A DNA stretch of 64,000 nt, from the NCBI GenBank assembly GCA_037893225.1, contig JAZGUH010000927.1:1-64000 (forward strand), written 5' to 3'. The stretch comes from Hippasteria phrygiana (Eukaryota; Echinodermata; Asteroidea; Valvatida; Goniasteridae). Position 1 is the stretch's first letter; every line of letters begins with the position of its first letter. Below are positions 11,138 through 24,825 of the stretch, one piece after another. Both the position numbers and the translations under genes were made by a program. Under the pieces are notes generated by a model. The model did no database searches. It had not been told where the DNA came from and saw only the letters and a program-made list of their open reading frames with translations.

Positions 11138-13457
11138 TGAGTAAAGCAAGTCCATACCCCAGGGAATTTGACATGCATGGAGCAATAAATAGACGGTAAC
11201 ATGTACACAGATGTTGGCCGGAAAGAAAATAAACATTGCGAGGTTTGAATTTTCTCCACAAGTTTTAACTCTAAGAAGCCGCCGATAATTGCAACATGTA
11301 GCGCCAGATCTAAGCTATCCATACATGTCAAAATAACTGAATTTGGTTGATATTTCATGCAATTATGAATGAGTAAAGCAAGTCCATACCCCAGGGAATT
11401 TGACATGCATGGAGCAATAAATAGACGGTAACATGTACACAGATGTTGGCCGGAAAGAAAATAAACATTGCGAGGTTTGAATTTTCTCCACAAGTTTTAA
11501 CTCTAAGAAGCCGCCGATAATTGCAACATGTAGCGCCAGATCTAAGCTATCCATACATGTCAAAATTACTGAATTTGGTTGATATTTCATGCAATTATGA
11601 ATGAGTAAAGCAAGTCCATACCCCAGGGAATTTGACAGGCATGGAGTAATAAATAAAAGGTAATCTGCACACAGATGGTGGCCGGGAAGAAAATAAACAT
11701 TGCGAGGTTTGAATTTTCTCCACAAGTTTTAACTCTAAGAAGCCGCCGATAATTGCAACATGTAGCGCCAGATCTAAGCTATCCATACATGTCAAAATTA
11801 CTGAATTTGGTTGATATTTCATGCAATTATGAATGAGTAAAGCAAGTCCATACCCCAGGGAATTTGACATGCATGGAGCAATAAATAAAAGGTAATCTGC
11901 ACACAGATGGTGGCCGGGAAGAAAATAAACATTGCGAGGTTTGAATTTTCTCCACAAGTTTTAACTCTAAGAAGCCGCCGATAATTGCAACATGTAGCGC
12001 CAGATCTAAGCTATCCATACATGTCAAAATTACTGAATTTGGTTGATATTTCATGCAATTATGAATGAGTAAAGCAAGTCCATACCCCAGGGAATTTGAC
12101 AGGCATGGAGCAATAAATAGACGGTAACATGTACACAGATGTTGGCCGGAAAGAAAATAAACATTGCGAGGTTTGAATTTTCTCCACAAGTTTTAACTCT
12201 AAGAAGCCGCCGATAATTGCAACATGTAGCGCCAGATCTAAGCTATCCATACATGTCAAAATTACTGAATTTGGTTGATATTTCATGCAATTATGAATGA
12301 GTAAAGCAAGTCCATACCCCAGGGAATTTGACATGCATGGAGCAATAAATAGACGGTAACATGTACACAGATGTTGGCCGGAAAGAAAATAAACATTGCG
12401 AGGTTTGAATTTTCTCCACAAGTTTTAACTCTAAGAAGCCGCCGATAATTGCAACATGTAGCGCCAGATCTAAGCTATCCATACATGTCAAAATTACTGA
12501 ATTTGGTTGATATTTCATGCAATTATGAATGAGTAAAGCAAGTCCATACCCCAGGGAATTTGACAGGCATGGAGCAATAAATAAAAGGTAATCTGCACAC
12601 AGATGGTGGCCGGGAAGAAAATAAACATTGCGAGGTTTGAATTTTCTCCACAAGTGTTAACTCTAAGAAGCCGCCGATAATTGCAACATGTAGCGCCAGA
12701 TCTAAGCTATCCATACATGTCAAAATTACTGAATTTGGTTGATATTTCATGCAATTATGAATGAGTAAAGCAAGTCCATACCCCAGGGAATTTGACATGC
12801 ATGGAGCAATAAATAGACGGTAACATGTACACAGATGTTGGCCGGAAAGAAAATAAACATTGCGAGGTTTGAATTTTCTCCACAAGTTTTAACTCTAAGA
12901 AGCCGCCGATAATTGCAACATGTAGCGCCAGATCTAAGCTATCCATACATGTCAAAATTACTGAATTTGGTTGATATTTCATGCAATTATGAATGAGTAA
13001 AGCAAGTCCATACCCCAGGGAATTTGACAGGCATGGAGCAATAAATAAAAGGTAATCTGCACACAGATGGTGGCCGGGAAGAAAATAAACATTGCGAGGT
13101 TTGAATTTTCTCCACAAGTTTTAACTCTAAGAAGCCGCCGATAATTGCAACATGTAGCGCCAGATCTAAGCTATCCATACATGTCAAAATTACTGAATTT
13201 GGTTGATATTTCATGCAATTATGAATGAGTAAAGCAAGTCCATACCCCAGGGAATTTGACAGGCATGGAGCAATAAATAGACGGTAACATGTACACAGAT
13301 GTTGGCCGGAAAGAAAATAAACATTGCGAGGTTTGAATTTTCTCCACAAGTTTTAACTCTAAGAAGCCGCCGATAATTGCAACATGTAGCGCCAGATCTA
13401 AGCTATCCATACATGTCAAAATTACTGAATTTGGTTGATATTTCATGCAATTATGAA

Positions 13458-13689
13458 TGAGTAAAGCAAGTCCATACCCCAAGGAATTTGACATGCATGG
13501 AGCAATAAATAGACGGTAATCTGCACACAGATGGTGGCCGGGAAGAAAATAAACATTGCGAGGTTTGAATTTTCTCCACAAGTGTTAACTCTAAGAAGCC
13601 GCCGATAATTGCAACATGTAGCGCCAGATCTAAGCTATCCATACATGTCAAAATTACTGAATTTGGTTGATATTTCATGCAATTATGAA
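13458..13689 (+). repeat. Monomer class G, mosaic with a25 (reference copy M59)
   Basis: Carries the private base a25, then B bases at 37, 55 and 57, A bases at 63, 64, 67, 77 and 85, and g127. The switch is therefore inside a 5-bp interval between 57 and 63. Twelve copies: M59, M68, M76, M83, M95, M125, M138, M145, M152, M158, M167 and M180. All carry a25, which argues for a single origin followed by amplification. Each is followed by class B. M68 adds a59; M95 adds t208. Confidence 0.94.
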
Positions 13690-16600
13690 TGAGTAAAGCA
13701 AGTCCATACCCCAGGGAATTTGACATGCATGGAGCAATAAATAGACGGTAACATGTACACAGATGTTGGCCGGAAAGAAAATAAACATTGCGAGGTTTGA
13801 ATTTTCTCCACAAGTTTTAACTCTAAGAAGCCGCCGATAATTGCAACATGTAGCGCCAGATCTAAGCTATCCATACATGTCAAAATTACTGAATTTGGTT
13901 GATATTTCATGCAATTATGAATGAGTAAAGCAAGTCCATACCCCAGGGAATTTGACAGGCATGGAGCAATAAATAAAAGGTAATCTGCACACAGATGGTG
14001 GCCGGGAAGAAAATAAACATTGCGAGGTTTGAATTTTCTCCACAAGTTTTAACTCTAAGAAGCCGCCGATAATTGCAACATGTAGCGCCAGATCTAAGCT
14101 ATCCATACATGTCAAAATTACTGAATTTGGTTGATATTTCATGCAATTATGAATGAGTAAAGCAAGTCCATACCCCAGGGAATTTGACAGGCATGGAGCA
14201 ATAAATAGACGGTAACATGTACACAGATGTTGGCCGGAAAGAAAATAAACATTGCGAGGTTTGAATTTTCTCCACAAGTTTTAACTCTAAGAAGCCGCCG
14301 ATAATTGCAACATGTAGCGCCAGATCTAAGCTATCCATACATGTCAAAATTACTGAATTTGGTTGATATTTCATGCAATTATGAATGAGTAAAGCAAGTC
14401 CATACCCCAGGGAATTTGACATGCATGGAGCAATAAATAGACGGTAACATGTACACAGATGTTGGCCGGAAAGAAAATAAACATTGCGAGGTTTGAATTT
14501 TCTCCACAAGTTTTAACTCTAAGAAGCCGCCGATAATTGCAACATGTAGCGCCAGATCTAAGCTATCCATACATGTCAAAATTACTGAATTTGGTTGATA
14601 TTTCATGCAATTATGAATGAGTAAAGCAAGTCCATACCCCAGGGAATTTGACAGGCATGGAGCAATAAATAAAAGGTAATCTGCACACAGATGGTGGCCG
14701 GGAAGAAAATAAACATTGCGAGGTTTGAATTTTCTCCACAAGTGTTAACTCTAAGAAGCCGCCGATAATTGCAACATGTAGCGCCAGATCTAAGCTATCC
14801 ATACATGTCAAAATTACTGAATTTGGTTGATATTTCATGCAATTATGAATGAGTAAAGCAAGTCCATACCCCAGGGAATTTGACATGCATGGAGCAATAA
14901 ATAGACGGTAACATGTACACAGATGTTGGCCGGAAAGAAAATAAACATTGCGAGGTTTGAATTTTCTGCACAAGTTTTAACTCTAAGAAGCCGCCGATAA
15001 TTGCAACATGTAGCGCCAGATCTAAGCTATCCATACATGTCAAAATTACTGAATTTGGTTGATATTTCATGCAATTATGAATGAGTAAAGCAAGTCCATA
15101 CCCCAGGGAATTTGACAGGCATGGAGCAATAAATAAAAGGTAATCTGCACACAGATGGTGGCCGGGAAGAAAATAAACATTGCGAGGTTTGAATTTTCTC
15201 CACAAGTTTTAACTCTAAGAAGCCGCCGATAATTGCAACATGTAGCGCCAGATCTAAGCTATCCATACATGTCAAAATTACTGAATTTGGTTGATATTTC
15301 ATGCAATTATGAATGAGTAAAGCAAGTCCATACCCCAGGGAATTTGACAGGCATGGAGCAATAAATAGACGGTAACATGTACACAGATGTTGGCCGGAAA
15401 GAAAATAAACATTGCGAGGTTTGAATTTTCTCCACAAGTTTTAACTCTAAGAAGCCGCCGATAATTGCAACATGTAGCGCCAGATCTAAGCTATCCATAC
15501 ATGTCAAAATTACTGAATTTGGTTGATATTTCATGCAATTATGAATGAGTAAAGCAAGTCCATACCCCAAGGAATTTGACATGCATGGAGCAATAAATAG
15601 ACGATAATCTGCACACAGATGGTGGCCGGGAAGAAAATAAACATTGCGAGGTTTGAATTTTCTCCACAAGTGTTAACTCTAAGAAGCCGCCGATAATTGC
15701 AACATGTAGCGCCAGATCTAAGCTATCCATACATGTCAAAATTACTGAATTTGGTTGATATTTCATGCAATTATGAATGAGTAAAGCAAGTCCATACCCC
15801 AGGGAATTTGACATGCATGGAGCAATAAATAGACGGTAACATGTACACAGATGTTGGCCGGAAAGAAAATAAACATTGCGAGGTTTGAATTTTCTCCACA
15901 AGTTTTAACTCTAAGAAGCCGCCGATAATTGCAACATGTAGCGCCAGATCTAAGCTATCCATACATGTCAAAATTACTGAATTTGGTTGATATTTCATGC
16001 AATTATGAATGAGTAAAGCAAGTCCATACCCCAGGGAATTTGACAGGCATGGAGCAATAAATAGACGGTAACATGTACACAGATGTTGGCCGGAAAGAAA
16101 ATAAACATTGCGAGGTTTGAATTTTCTCCACAAGTTTTAACTCTAAGAAGCCGCCGATAATTGCAACATGTAGCGCCAGATCTAAGCTATCCATACATGT
16201 CAAAATTACTGAATTTGGTTGATATTTCATGCAATTATGAATGAGTAAAGCAAGTCCATACCCCAGGGAATTTGACATGCATGGAGCAATAAATAGACGG
16301 TAACATGTACACAGATGTTGGCCGGAAAGAAAATAAACATTGCGAGGTTTGAATTTTCTCCACAAGTTTTAACTCTAAGAAGCCGCCGATAATTGCAACA
16401 TGTAGCGCCAGATCTAAGCTATCCATACATGTCAAAATTACTGAATTTGGTTGATATTTCATGCAATTATGAATGAGTAAAGCAAGTCCATACCCCAGGG
16501 AATTTGACAGGCATGGAGCAATAAATAAAAGGTAATCTGCACACAGATGGTGGCCGGGAAGAAAATAAACATTGCGAGGTTTGAATTTTCTCCACAAGTG

Positions 16601-18097
16601 TTAACTCTAAGAAGCCGCCGATAATTGCAACATGTAGCGCCAGATCTAAGCTATCCATACATGTCAAAATTACTGAATTTGGTTGATATTTCATGCAATT
16701 ATGAATGAGTAAAGCAAGTCCATACCCCAGGGAATTTGACATGCATGGAGCAATAAATAGACGGTAACATGTACACAGATGTTGGCCGGAAAGAAAATAA
16801 ACATTGCGAGGTTTGAATTTTCTCCACAAGTTTTAACTCTAAGAAGCCGCCGATAATTGCAACATGTAGCGCCAGATCTAAGCTATCCATACATGTCAAA
16901 ATTACTGAATTTTGTTGATATTTCATGCAATTATGAATGAGTAAAGCAAGTCCATACCCCAGGGAATTTGACAGGCATGGAGCAATAAATAAAAGGTAAT
17001 CTGCACACAGATGGTGGCCGGGAAGAAAATAAACATTGCGAGGTTTGAATTTTCTCCACAAGTTTTAACTCTAAGAAGCCGCCGATAATTGCAACATGTA
17101 GCGCCAGATCTAAGCTATCCATACATGTCAAAATTACTGAATTTGGTTGATATTTCATGCAATTATGAATGAGTAAAGCAAGTCCATACCCCAGGGAATT
17201 TGACAGGCATGGAGCAATAAATAGACGGTAACATGTACTCAGATGTTGGCCGGAAAGAAAATAAACATTGCGAGGTTTGAATTTTCTCCACAAGTTTTAA
17301 CTCTAAGAAGCCGCCGATAATTGCAACATGTAGCGCCAGATCTAAGCTATCCATACATGTCAAAATTACTGAATTTGGTTGATATTTCATGCAATTATGA
17401 ATGAGTAAAGCAAGTCCATACCCCAAGGAATTTGACATGCATGGAGCAATAAATAGACGGTAATCTGCACACAGATGGTGGCCGGGAAGAAAATAAACAT
17501 TGCGAGGTTTGAATTTTCTCCACAAGTGTTAACTCTAAGAAGCCGCCGATAATTGCAACATGTAGCGCCAGATCTAAGCTATCCATACATGTCAAAATTA
17601 CTGAATTTGGTTGATATTTCATGCAATTATGAATGAGTAAAGCAAGTCCATACCCCAGGGAATTTGACATGCATGGAGCAATAAATAGACGGTAACATGT
17701 ACACAGATGTTGGCCGGAAAGAAAATAAACATTGCGAGGTTTGAATTTTCTCCACAAGTTTTAACTCTAAGAAGCCGCCGATAATTGCAACATGTAGCGC
17801 CAGATCTAAGCTATCCATACATGTCAAAATTACTGAATTTGGTTGATATTTCATGCAATTATGAATGAGTAAAGCAAGTCCATACCCCAGGGAATTTGAC
17901 AGGCATGGAGCAATAAATAAAAGGTAATCTGCACACAGATGGTGGCCGGGAAGAAAATAAACATTGCGAGGTTTGAATTTTCTCCACAAGTGTTAACTCT
18001 AAGAAGCCGCCGATAATTGCAACATGTAGCGCCAGATCTAAGCTATCCATACATGTCAAAATTACTGAATTTGGTTGATATTTCATGCAATTATGAA

Positions 18098-18329
18098 TGA
18101 GTAAAGCAAGTCCATACCCCAGGGAATTTGACATGCATGGAGCAATAAATAGACGGTAACATGTACACAGATGTTGGCCGGAAAGAAAATAAACATTGCG
18201 AGGTTTGAATTTTCTCCACAAGTGTTAACTCTAAGAAGCCGCCGATAATTGCAACATGTAGCGCCAGATCTAAGCTATCCATACATGTCAAAATTACTGA
18301 ATTTGGTTGATATTTCATGCAATTATGAA
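18098..18329 (+). repeat. Monomer class H (reference copy M79)
   Basis: Class B bases at 37 and in the 55-85 block but g127 as in class A, restoring the HpaI site. Five copies: M79, M220, M225, M232 and M248. Four of the five lie between 50.8 and 57.8 kb. Confidence 0.93.
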
Positions 18330-19721
18330 TGAGTAAAGCAAGTCCATACCCCAGGGAATTTGACATGCATGGAGCAATAAATAGACGGTAACATGTACAC
18401 AGATGTTGGCCGGAAAGAAAATAAACATTGCGAGGTTTGAATTTTCTCCACAAGTTTTAACTCTAAGAAGCCGCCGATAATTGCAACATGTAGCGCCAGA
18501 TCTAAGCTATCCATACATGTCAAAATTACTGAATTTGGTTGATATTTCATGCAATTATGAATGAGTAAAGCAAGTCCATACCCCAGGGAATTTGACAGGC
18601 ATGGAGCAATAAATAAAAGGTAATCTGCACACAGATGGTGGCCGGGAAGAAAATAAACATTGCGAGGTTTGAATTTTCTCCACAAGTTTTAACTCTAAGA
18701 AGCCGCCGATAATTGCAACATGTAGCGCCAGATCTAAGCTATCCATACATGTCAAAATTACTGAATTTGGTTGATATTTCATGCAATTATGAATGAGTAA
18801 AGCAAGTCCATACCCCAGGGAATTTGACAGGCATGGAGCAATAAATAGACGGTAACATGTACTCAGATGTTGGCCGGAAAGAAAATAAACATTGCGAGGT
18901 TTGAATTTTCTCCACAAGTTTTAACTCTAAGAAGCCGCCGATAATTGCAACATGTAGCGCCAGATCTAAGCTATCCATACATGTCAAAATTACTGAATTT
19001 GGTTGATATTTCATGCAATTATGAATGAGTAAAGCAAGTCCATACCCCAAGGAATTTGACATGCATGGAGCAATAAATAGACGGTAATCTGCACACAGAT
19101 GGTGGCCGGGAAGAAAATAAACATTGCGAGGTTTGAATTTTCTCCACAAGTGTTAACTCTAAGAAGCCGCCGATAATTGCAACATGTAGCGCCAGATCTA
19201 AGCTATCCATACATGTCAAAATTACTGAATTTGGTTGATATTTCATGCAATTATGAATGAGTAAAGCAAGTCCATACCCCAGGGAATTTGACATGCATGG
19301 AGCAATAAATAGACGGTAACATGTACACAGATGTTGGCCGGAAAGAAAATAAACATTGCGAGGTTTGAATTTTCTCCACAAGTTTTAACTCTAAGAAGCC
19401 GCCGATAATTGCAACATGTAGCGCCAGATCTAAGCTATCCATACATGTCAAAATTACTGAATTTGGTTGATATTTCATGCAATTATGAATGAGTAAAGCA
19501 AGTCCATACCCCAGGGAATTTGACAGGCATGGAGCAATAAATAAAAGGTAATCTGCACACAGATGGTGGCCGGGAAGAAAATAAACATTGCGAGGTTTGA
19601 ATTTTCTCCACAAGTGTTAACTCTAAGAAGCCGCCGATAATTGCAACATGTAGCGCCAGATCTAAGCTATCCATACATGTCAAAATTACTGAATTTGGTT
19701 GATATTTCATGCAATTATGAA

Positions 19722-19953
19722 TGAGTAAAGCAAGTCCATACCCCAGGGAATTTGACATGCATGGAGCAATAAATAGACGGTAACATGTACACAGATGTTG
19801 GCCGGAAAGAAAATAAACATTGCGAGGTTTGAATTTTCTCCACAAGTTTTAACTCTAAGAAGCCGCCGGTAATTGCAACATGTAGCGCCAGATCTAAGCT
19901 ATCCATACATGTCAAAATTACTGAATTTGGTTGATATTTCATGCAATTATGAA
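19722..19953 (+). repeat. Monomer class I, B with g148 (reference copy M86)
   Basis: Class B with position 148 changed from a to g. Eight copies: M86, M100, M106, M108, M116, M170, M183 and M194. Seven of the eight are immediately followed by class C. The exception is M106, which also carries c59 and is followed by A. The I-C pair is a good tag for the central HOR lineage. Confidence 0.94.
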
Positions 19954-22900
19954 TGAGTAAAGCAAGTCCATACCCCAGGGAATTTGACATGCATGGAGCA
20001 ATAAATAGACGGTAACATGTACACAGATGTTGGCCGGAAAGAAAATAAACATTGCGAGGTTTGAATTTTCTCCACAAGTTTAAACTCTAAGAAGCCGTCG
20101 AAAATTGCAACATGTAGCGCCAGATCTAAGCTATCCATACATGTCAAAATTACTGAATTTGGTTGATATTTCATGCAATTATGAATGAGTAAAGCAAGTC
20201 CATACCCCAGGGAATTTGACATGCATGGAGCAATAAATAGACGGTAACATGTACACAGATGTTGGCCGGAAAGAAAATAAACATTGCGAGGTTTGAATTT
20301 TCTCCACAAGTTTTAACTCTAAGAAGCCGCCGATAATTGCAACATGTAGCGCCAGATCTAAGCTATCCATACATGTCAAAATTACTGAATTTGGTTGATA
20401 TTTCATGCAATTATGAATGAGTAAAGCAAGTCCATACCCCAGGGAATTTGACATGCATGGAGCAATAAATAAAAGGTAATCTGCACACAGATGGTGGCCG
20501 GGAAGAAAATAAACATTGCGAGGTTTGAATTTTCTCCACAAGTTTTAACTCTAAGAAGCCGCCGATAATTGCAACATGTAGCGCCAGATCTAAGCTATCC
20601 ATACATGTCAAAATTACTGAATTTGGTTGATATTTCATGCAATTATGAATGAGTAAAGCAAGTCCATACCCCAGGGAATTTGACATGCATGGAGCAATAA
20701 ATAGACGGTAACATGTACACAGATGTTGGCCGGAAAGAAAATAAACATTGCGAGGTTTGAATTTTCTCCACAAGTTTTAACTCTAAGAAGCCGCCGATAA
20801 TTGCAACATGTAGCGCCAGATCTAAGCTATCCATACATGTCAAAATTACTGAATTTGGTTGATATTTCATGCAATTATGAATGAGTAAAGCAAGTCCATA
20901 CCCCAGGGAATTTGACAGGCATGGAGCAATAAATAAAAGGTAATCTGCACACAGATGGTGGCCGGGAAGAAAATAAACATTGCGAGGTTTGAATTTTCTC
21001 CACAAGTGTTAACTCTAAGAAGCCGCCGATAATTGCAACATGTAGCGCCAGATCTAAGCTATCCATACATGTCAAAATTACTGAATTTGGTTGATATTTC
21101 ATGCAATTATGAATGAGTAAAGCAAGTCCATACCCCAGGGAATTTGACATGCATGGAGCAATAAATAGACGGTAATATGTACACAGATGTTGGCCGGAAA
21201 GAAAATAAACATTGCGAGGTTTGAATTTTCTCCACAAGTTTTAACTCTAAGAAGCCGCCGATAATTGCAACATGTAGCGCCAGATCTAAGCTATCCATAC
21301 ATGTCAAAATTACTGAATTTGGTTGATATTTCATGCAATTATGAATGAGTAAAGCAAGTCCATACCCCAGGGAATTTGACAGGCATGGAGCAATAAATAA
21401 AAGGTAATCTGCACACAGATGGTGGCCGGGAAGAAAATAAACATTGCGAGGTTTGAATTTTCTCCACAAGTTTTAACTCTAAGAAGCCGCCGATAATTGC
21501 AACATGTAGCGCCAGATCTAAGCTATCCATACATGTCAAAATTACTGAATTTGGTTGATATTTCATGCAATTATGAATGAGTAAAGCAAGTCCATACCCC
21601 AGGGAATTTGACAGGCATGGAGCAATAAATAGACGGTAACATGTACACAGATGTTGGCCGGAAAGAAAATAAACATTGCGAGGTTTGAATTTTCTCCACA
21701 AGTTTTAACTCTAAGAAGCCGCCGATAATTGCAACATGTAGCGCCAGATCTAAGCTATCCATACATGTCAAAATTACTGAATTTGGTTGATATTTCATGC
21801 AATTATGAATGAGTAAAGCAAGTCCATACCCCAAGGAATTTGACATGCATGGAGCAATAAATAGACGGTAATCTGCACACAGATGGTGGCCGGGAAGAAA
21901 ATAAACATTGCGAGGTTTGAATTTTCTCCACAAGTGTTAACTCTAAGAAGCCGCCGATAATTGCAACATGTAGCGCCAGATCTAAGCTATCCATACATGT
22001 CAAAATTACTGAATTTTGTTGATATTTCATGCAATTATGAATGAGTAAAGCAAGTCCATACCCCAGGGAATTTGACATGCATGGAGCAATAAATAGACGG
22101 TAACATGTACACAGATGTTGGCCGGAAAGAAAATAAACATTGCGAGGTTTGAATTTTCTCCACAAGTTTTAACTCTAAGAAGCCGCCGATAATTGCAACA
22201 TGTAGCGCCAGATCTAAGCTATCCATACATGTCAAAATTACTGAATTTGGTTGATATTTCATGCAATTATGAATGAGTAAAGCAAGTCCATACCCCAGGG
22301 AATTTGACAGGCATGGAGCAATAAATAAAAGGTAATCTGCACACAGATGGTGGCCGGGAAGAAAATAAACATTGCGAGGTTTGAATTTTCTCCACAAGTT
22401 TTAACTCTAAGAAGCCGCCGATAATTGCAACATGTAGCGCCAGATCTAAGCTATCCATACATGTCAAAATTACTGAATTTGGTTGATATTTCATGCAATT
22501 ATGAATGAGTAAAGCAAGTCCATACCCAAGGGAATTTGACAGGCATGGAGCAATAAATAGACGGTAACATGTACACAGATGTTGGCCGGAAAGAAAATAA
22601 ACATTGCGAGGTTTGAATTTTCTCCACAAGTTTTAACTCTAAGAAGCCGCCGATAATTGCAACATGTAGCGCCAGATCTAAGCTATCCATACATGTCAAA
22701 ATTACTGAATTTGGTTGATATTTCATGCAATTATGAATGAGTAAAGCAAGTCCATACCCCAGGGAATTTGACATGCATGGAGCAATAAATAGACGGTAAC
22801 ATGTACACAGATGTTGGCCGGAAAGAAAATAAACATTGCGAGGTTTGAATTTTCTCCACAAGTTTTAACTCTAAGAAGCCGCCGATAATTGCAACATGTA

Positions 22901-24825
22901 GCGCCAGATCTAAGCTATCCATACATGTCAAAATTACTGAATTTGGTTGATATTTCATGCAATTATGAATGAGTAAAGCAAGTCCATACCCCAGGGAATT
23001 TGACATGCATGGAGCAATAAATAGACGGTAACATGTACACAGATGTTGGCCGGAAAGAAAATAAACATTGCGAGGTTTGAATTTTCTCCACAAGTTTTAA
23101 CTCTAAGAAGCCGCCGGTAATTGCAACATGTAGCGCCAGATCTAAGCTATCCATACATGTCAAAATTACTGAATTTGGTTGATATTTCATGCAATTATGA
23201 ATGAGTAAAGCAAGTCCATACCCCAGGGAATTTGACATGCATGGAGCAATAAATAGACGGTAACATGTACACAGATGTTGGCCGGAAAGAAAATAAACAT
23301 TGCGAGGTTTGAATTTTCTCCACAAGTTTAAACTCTAAGAAGCCGCCGAAAATTGCAACATGTAGCGCCAGATCTAAGCTATCCATACATGTCAAAATTA
23401 CTGAATTTGGTTGATATTTCATGCAATTATGAATGAGTAAAGCAAGTCCATACCCCAGGGAATTTGACATGCATGGAGCAATAAATAGACGGTAACATGT
23501 ACACAGATGTTGGCCGGAAAGAAAATAAACATTGCGAGGTTTGAATTTTCTCCACAAGTTTTAACTCTAAGAAGCCGCCGATAATTGCAACATGTAGCGC
23601 CAGATCTAAGCTATCCATACATGTCAAAATTACTGAATTTGGTTGATATTTCATGCAATTATGAATGAGTAAAGCAAGTCCATACCCCAGGGAATTTGAC
23701 ATGCATGGAGCAATAAATAAAAGGTAATCTGCACACAGATGGTGGCCGGGAAGAAAATAAACATTGCGAGGTTTGAATTTTCTCCACAAGTTTTAACTCT
23801 AAGAAGCCGCCGATAATTGCAACATGTAGCGCCAGATCTAAGCTATCCATACATGTCAAAATTACTGAATTTGGTTGATATTTCATGCAATTATGAATGA
23901 GTAAAGCAAGTCCATACCCCAGGGAATTTGACATGCATGGAGCAATAAATAGACGGTAACATGTACACAGATGTTGGCCGGAAAGAAAATAAACATTGCG
24001 AGGTTTGAATTTTCTCCACAAGTTTTAACTCTAAGAAGCCGCCGATAATTGCAACATGTAGCGCCAGATCTAAGCTATCCATACATGTCAAAATTACTGA
24101 ATTTGGTTGATATTTCATGCAATTATGAATGAGTAAAGCAAGTCCATACCCCAGGGAATTTGACAGGCATGGAGCAATAAATAAAAGGTAATCTGCACAC
24201 AGATGGTGGCCGGGAAGAAAATAAACATTGCGAGGTTTGAATTTTCTCCACAAGTGTTAACTCTAAGAAGCCGCCGATAATTGCAACATGTAGCGCCAGA
24301 TCTAAGCTATCCATACATGTCAAAATTACTGAATTTGGTTGATATTTCATGCAATTATGAATGAGTAAAGCAAGTCCATACCCCAGGGAATTTGACATGC
24401 ATGGAGCAATAAATAGACGCTAACATGTACACAGATGTTGGCCGGAAAGAAAATAAACATTGCGAGGTTTGAATTTTCTCCACAAGTTTTAACTCTAAGA
24501 AGCCGCCGGTAATTGCAACATGTAGCGCCAGATCTAAGCTATCCATACATGTCAAAATTACTGAATTTGGTTGATATTTCATGCAATTATGAATGAGTAA
24601 AGCAAGTCCATACCCCAGGGAATTTGACAGGCATGGAGCAATAAATAAAAGGTAATCTGCACACAGATGGTGGCCGGGAAGAAAATAAACATTGCGAGGT
24701 TTGAATTTTCTCCACAAGTGTTAACTCTAAGAAGCCGCCGATAATTGCAACATGTAGCGCCAGATCTAAGCTATCCATACATGTCAAAATTACTGAATTT
24801 GGTTGATATTTCATGCAATTATGAA

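Larger units (their letters stand above)
9514..12529 (+). repeat. HOR zone 2: A-D-(B/E)-B quartets (M42-M54)
   Basis: Order A D B B | A D-hybrid E B | B | A' D E B. The D copies M43 and M47 share c176. Class E appears here for the first time in the window. M49 has a198, M51 has t46 and M43 has t83, all private changes. Confidence 0.85.
12530..19489 (+). repeat. HOR zone 3: A-B-A'-E-G-B units of 9, 8, 6 and 7 monomers (M55-M84)
   Basis: The order parses as [A B A' E G B A' E B] [A B A' E G B E B] [A B A' E G B] [A H B A' E G B]. The A'-E-G-B core is constant and units differ by loss or gain of one to three monomers. M74-M78 (16938-18097) and M81-M85 (18562-19721) have the same order and share t70 in their E monomers, so these last two units descend from a 1624-bp tandem duplication. 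M65 has a one-off change at position 119 and M73 has t208. Confidence 0.87.
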
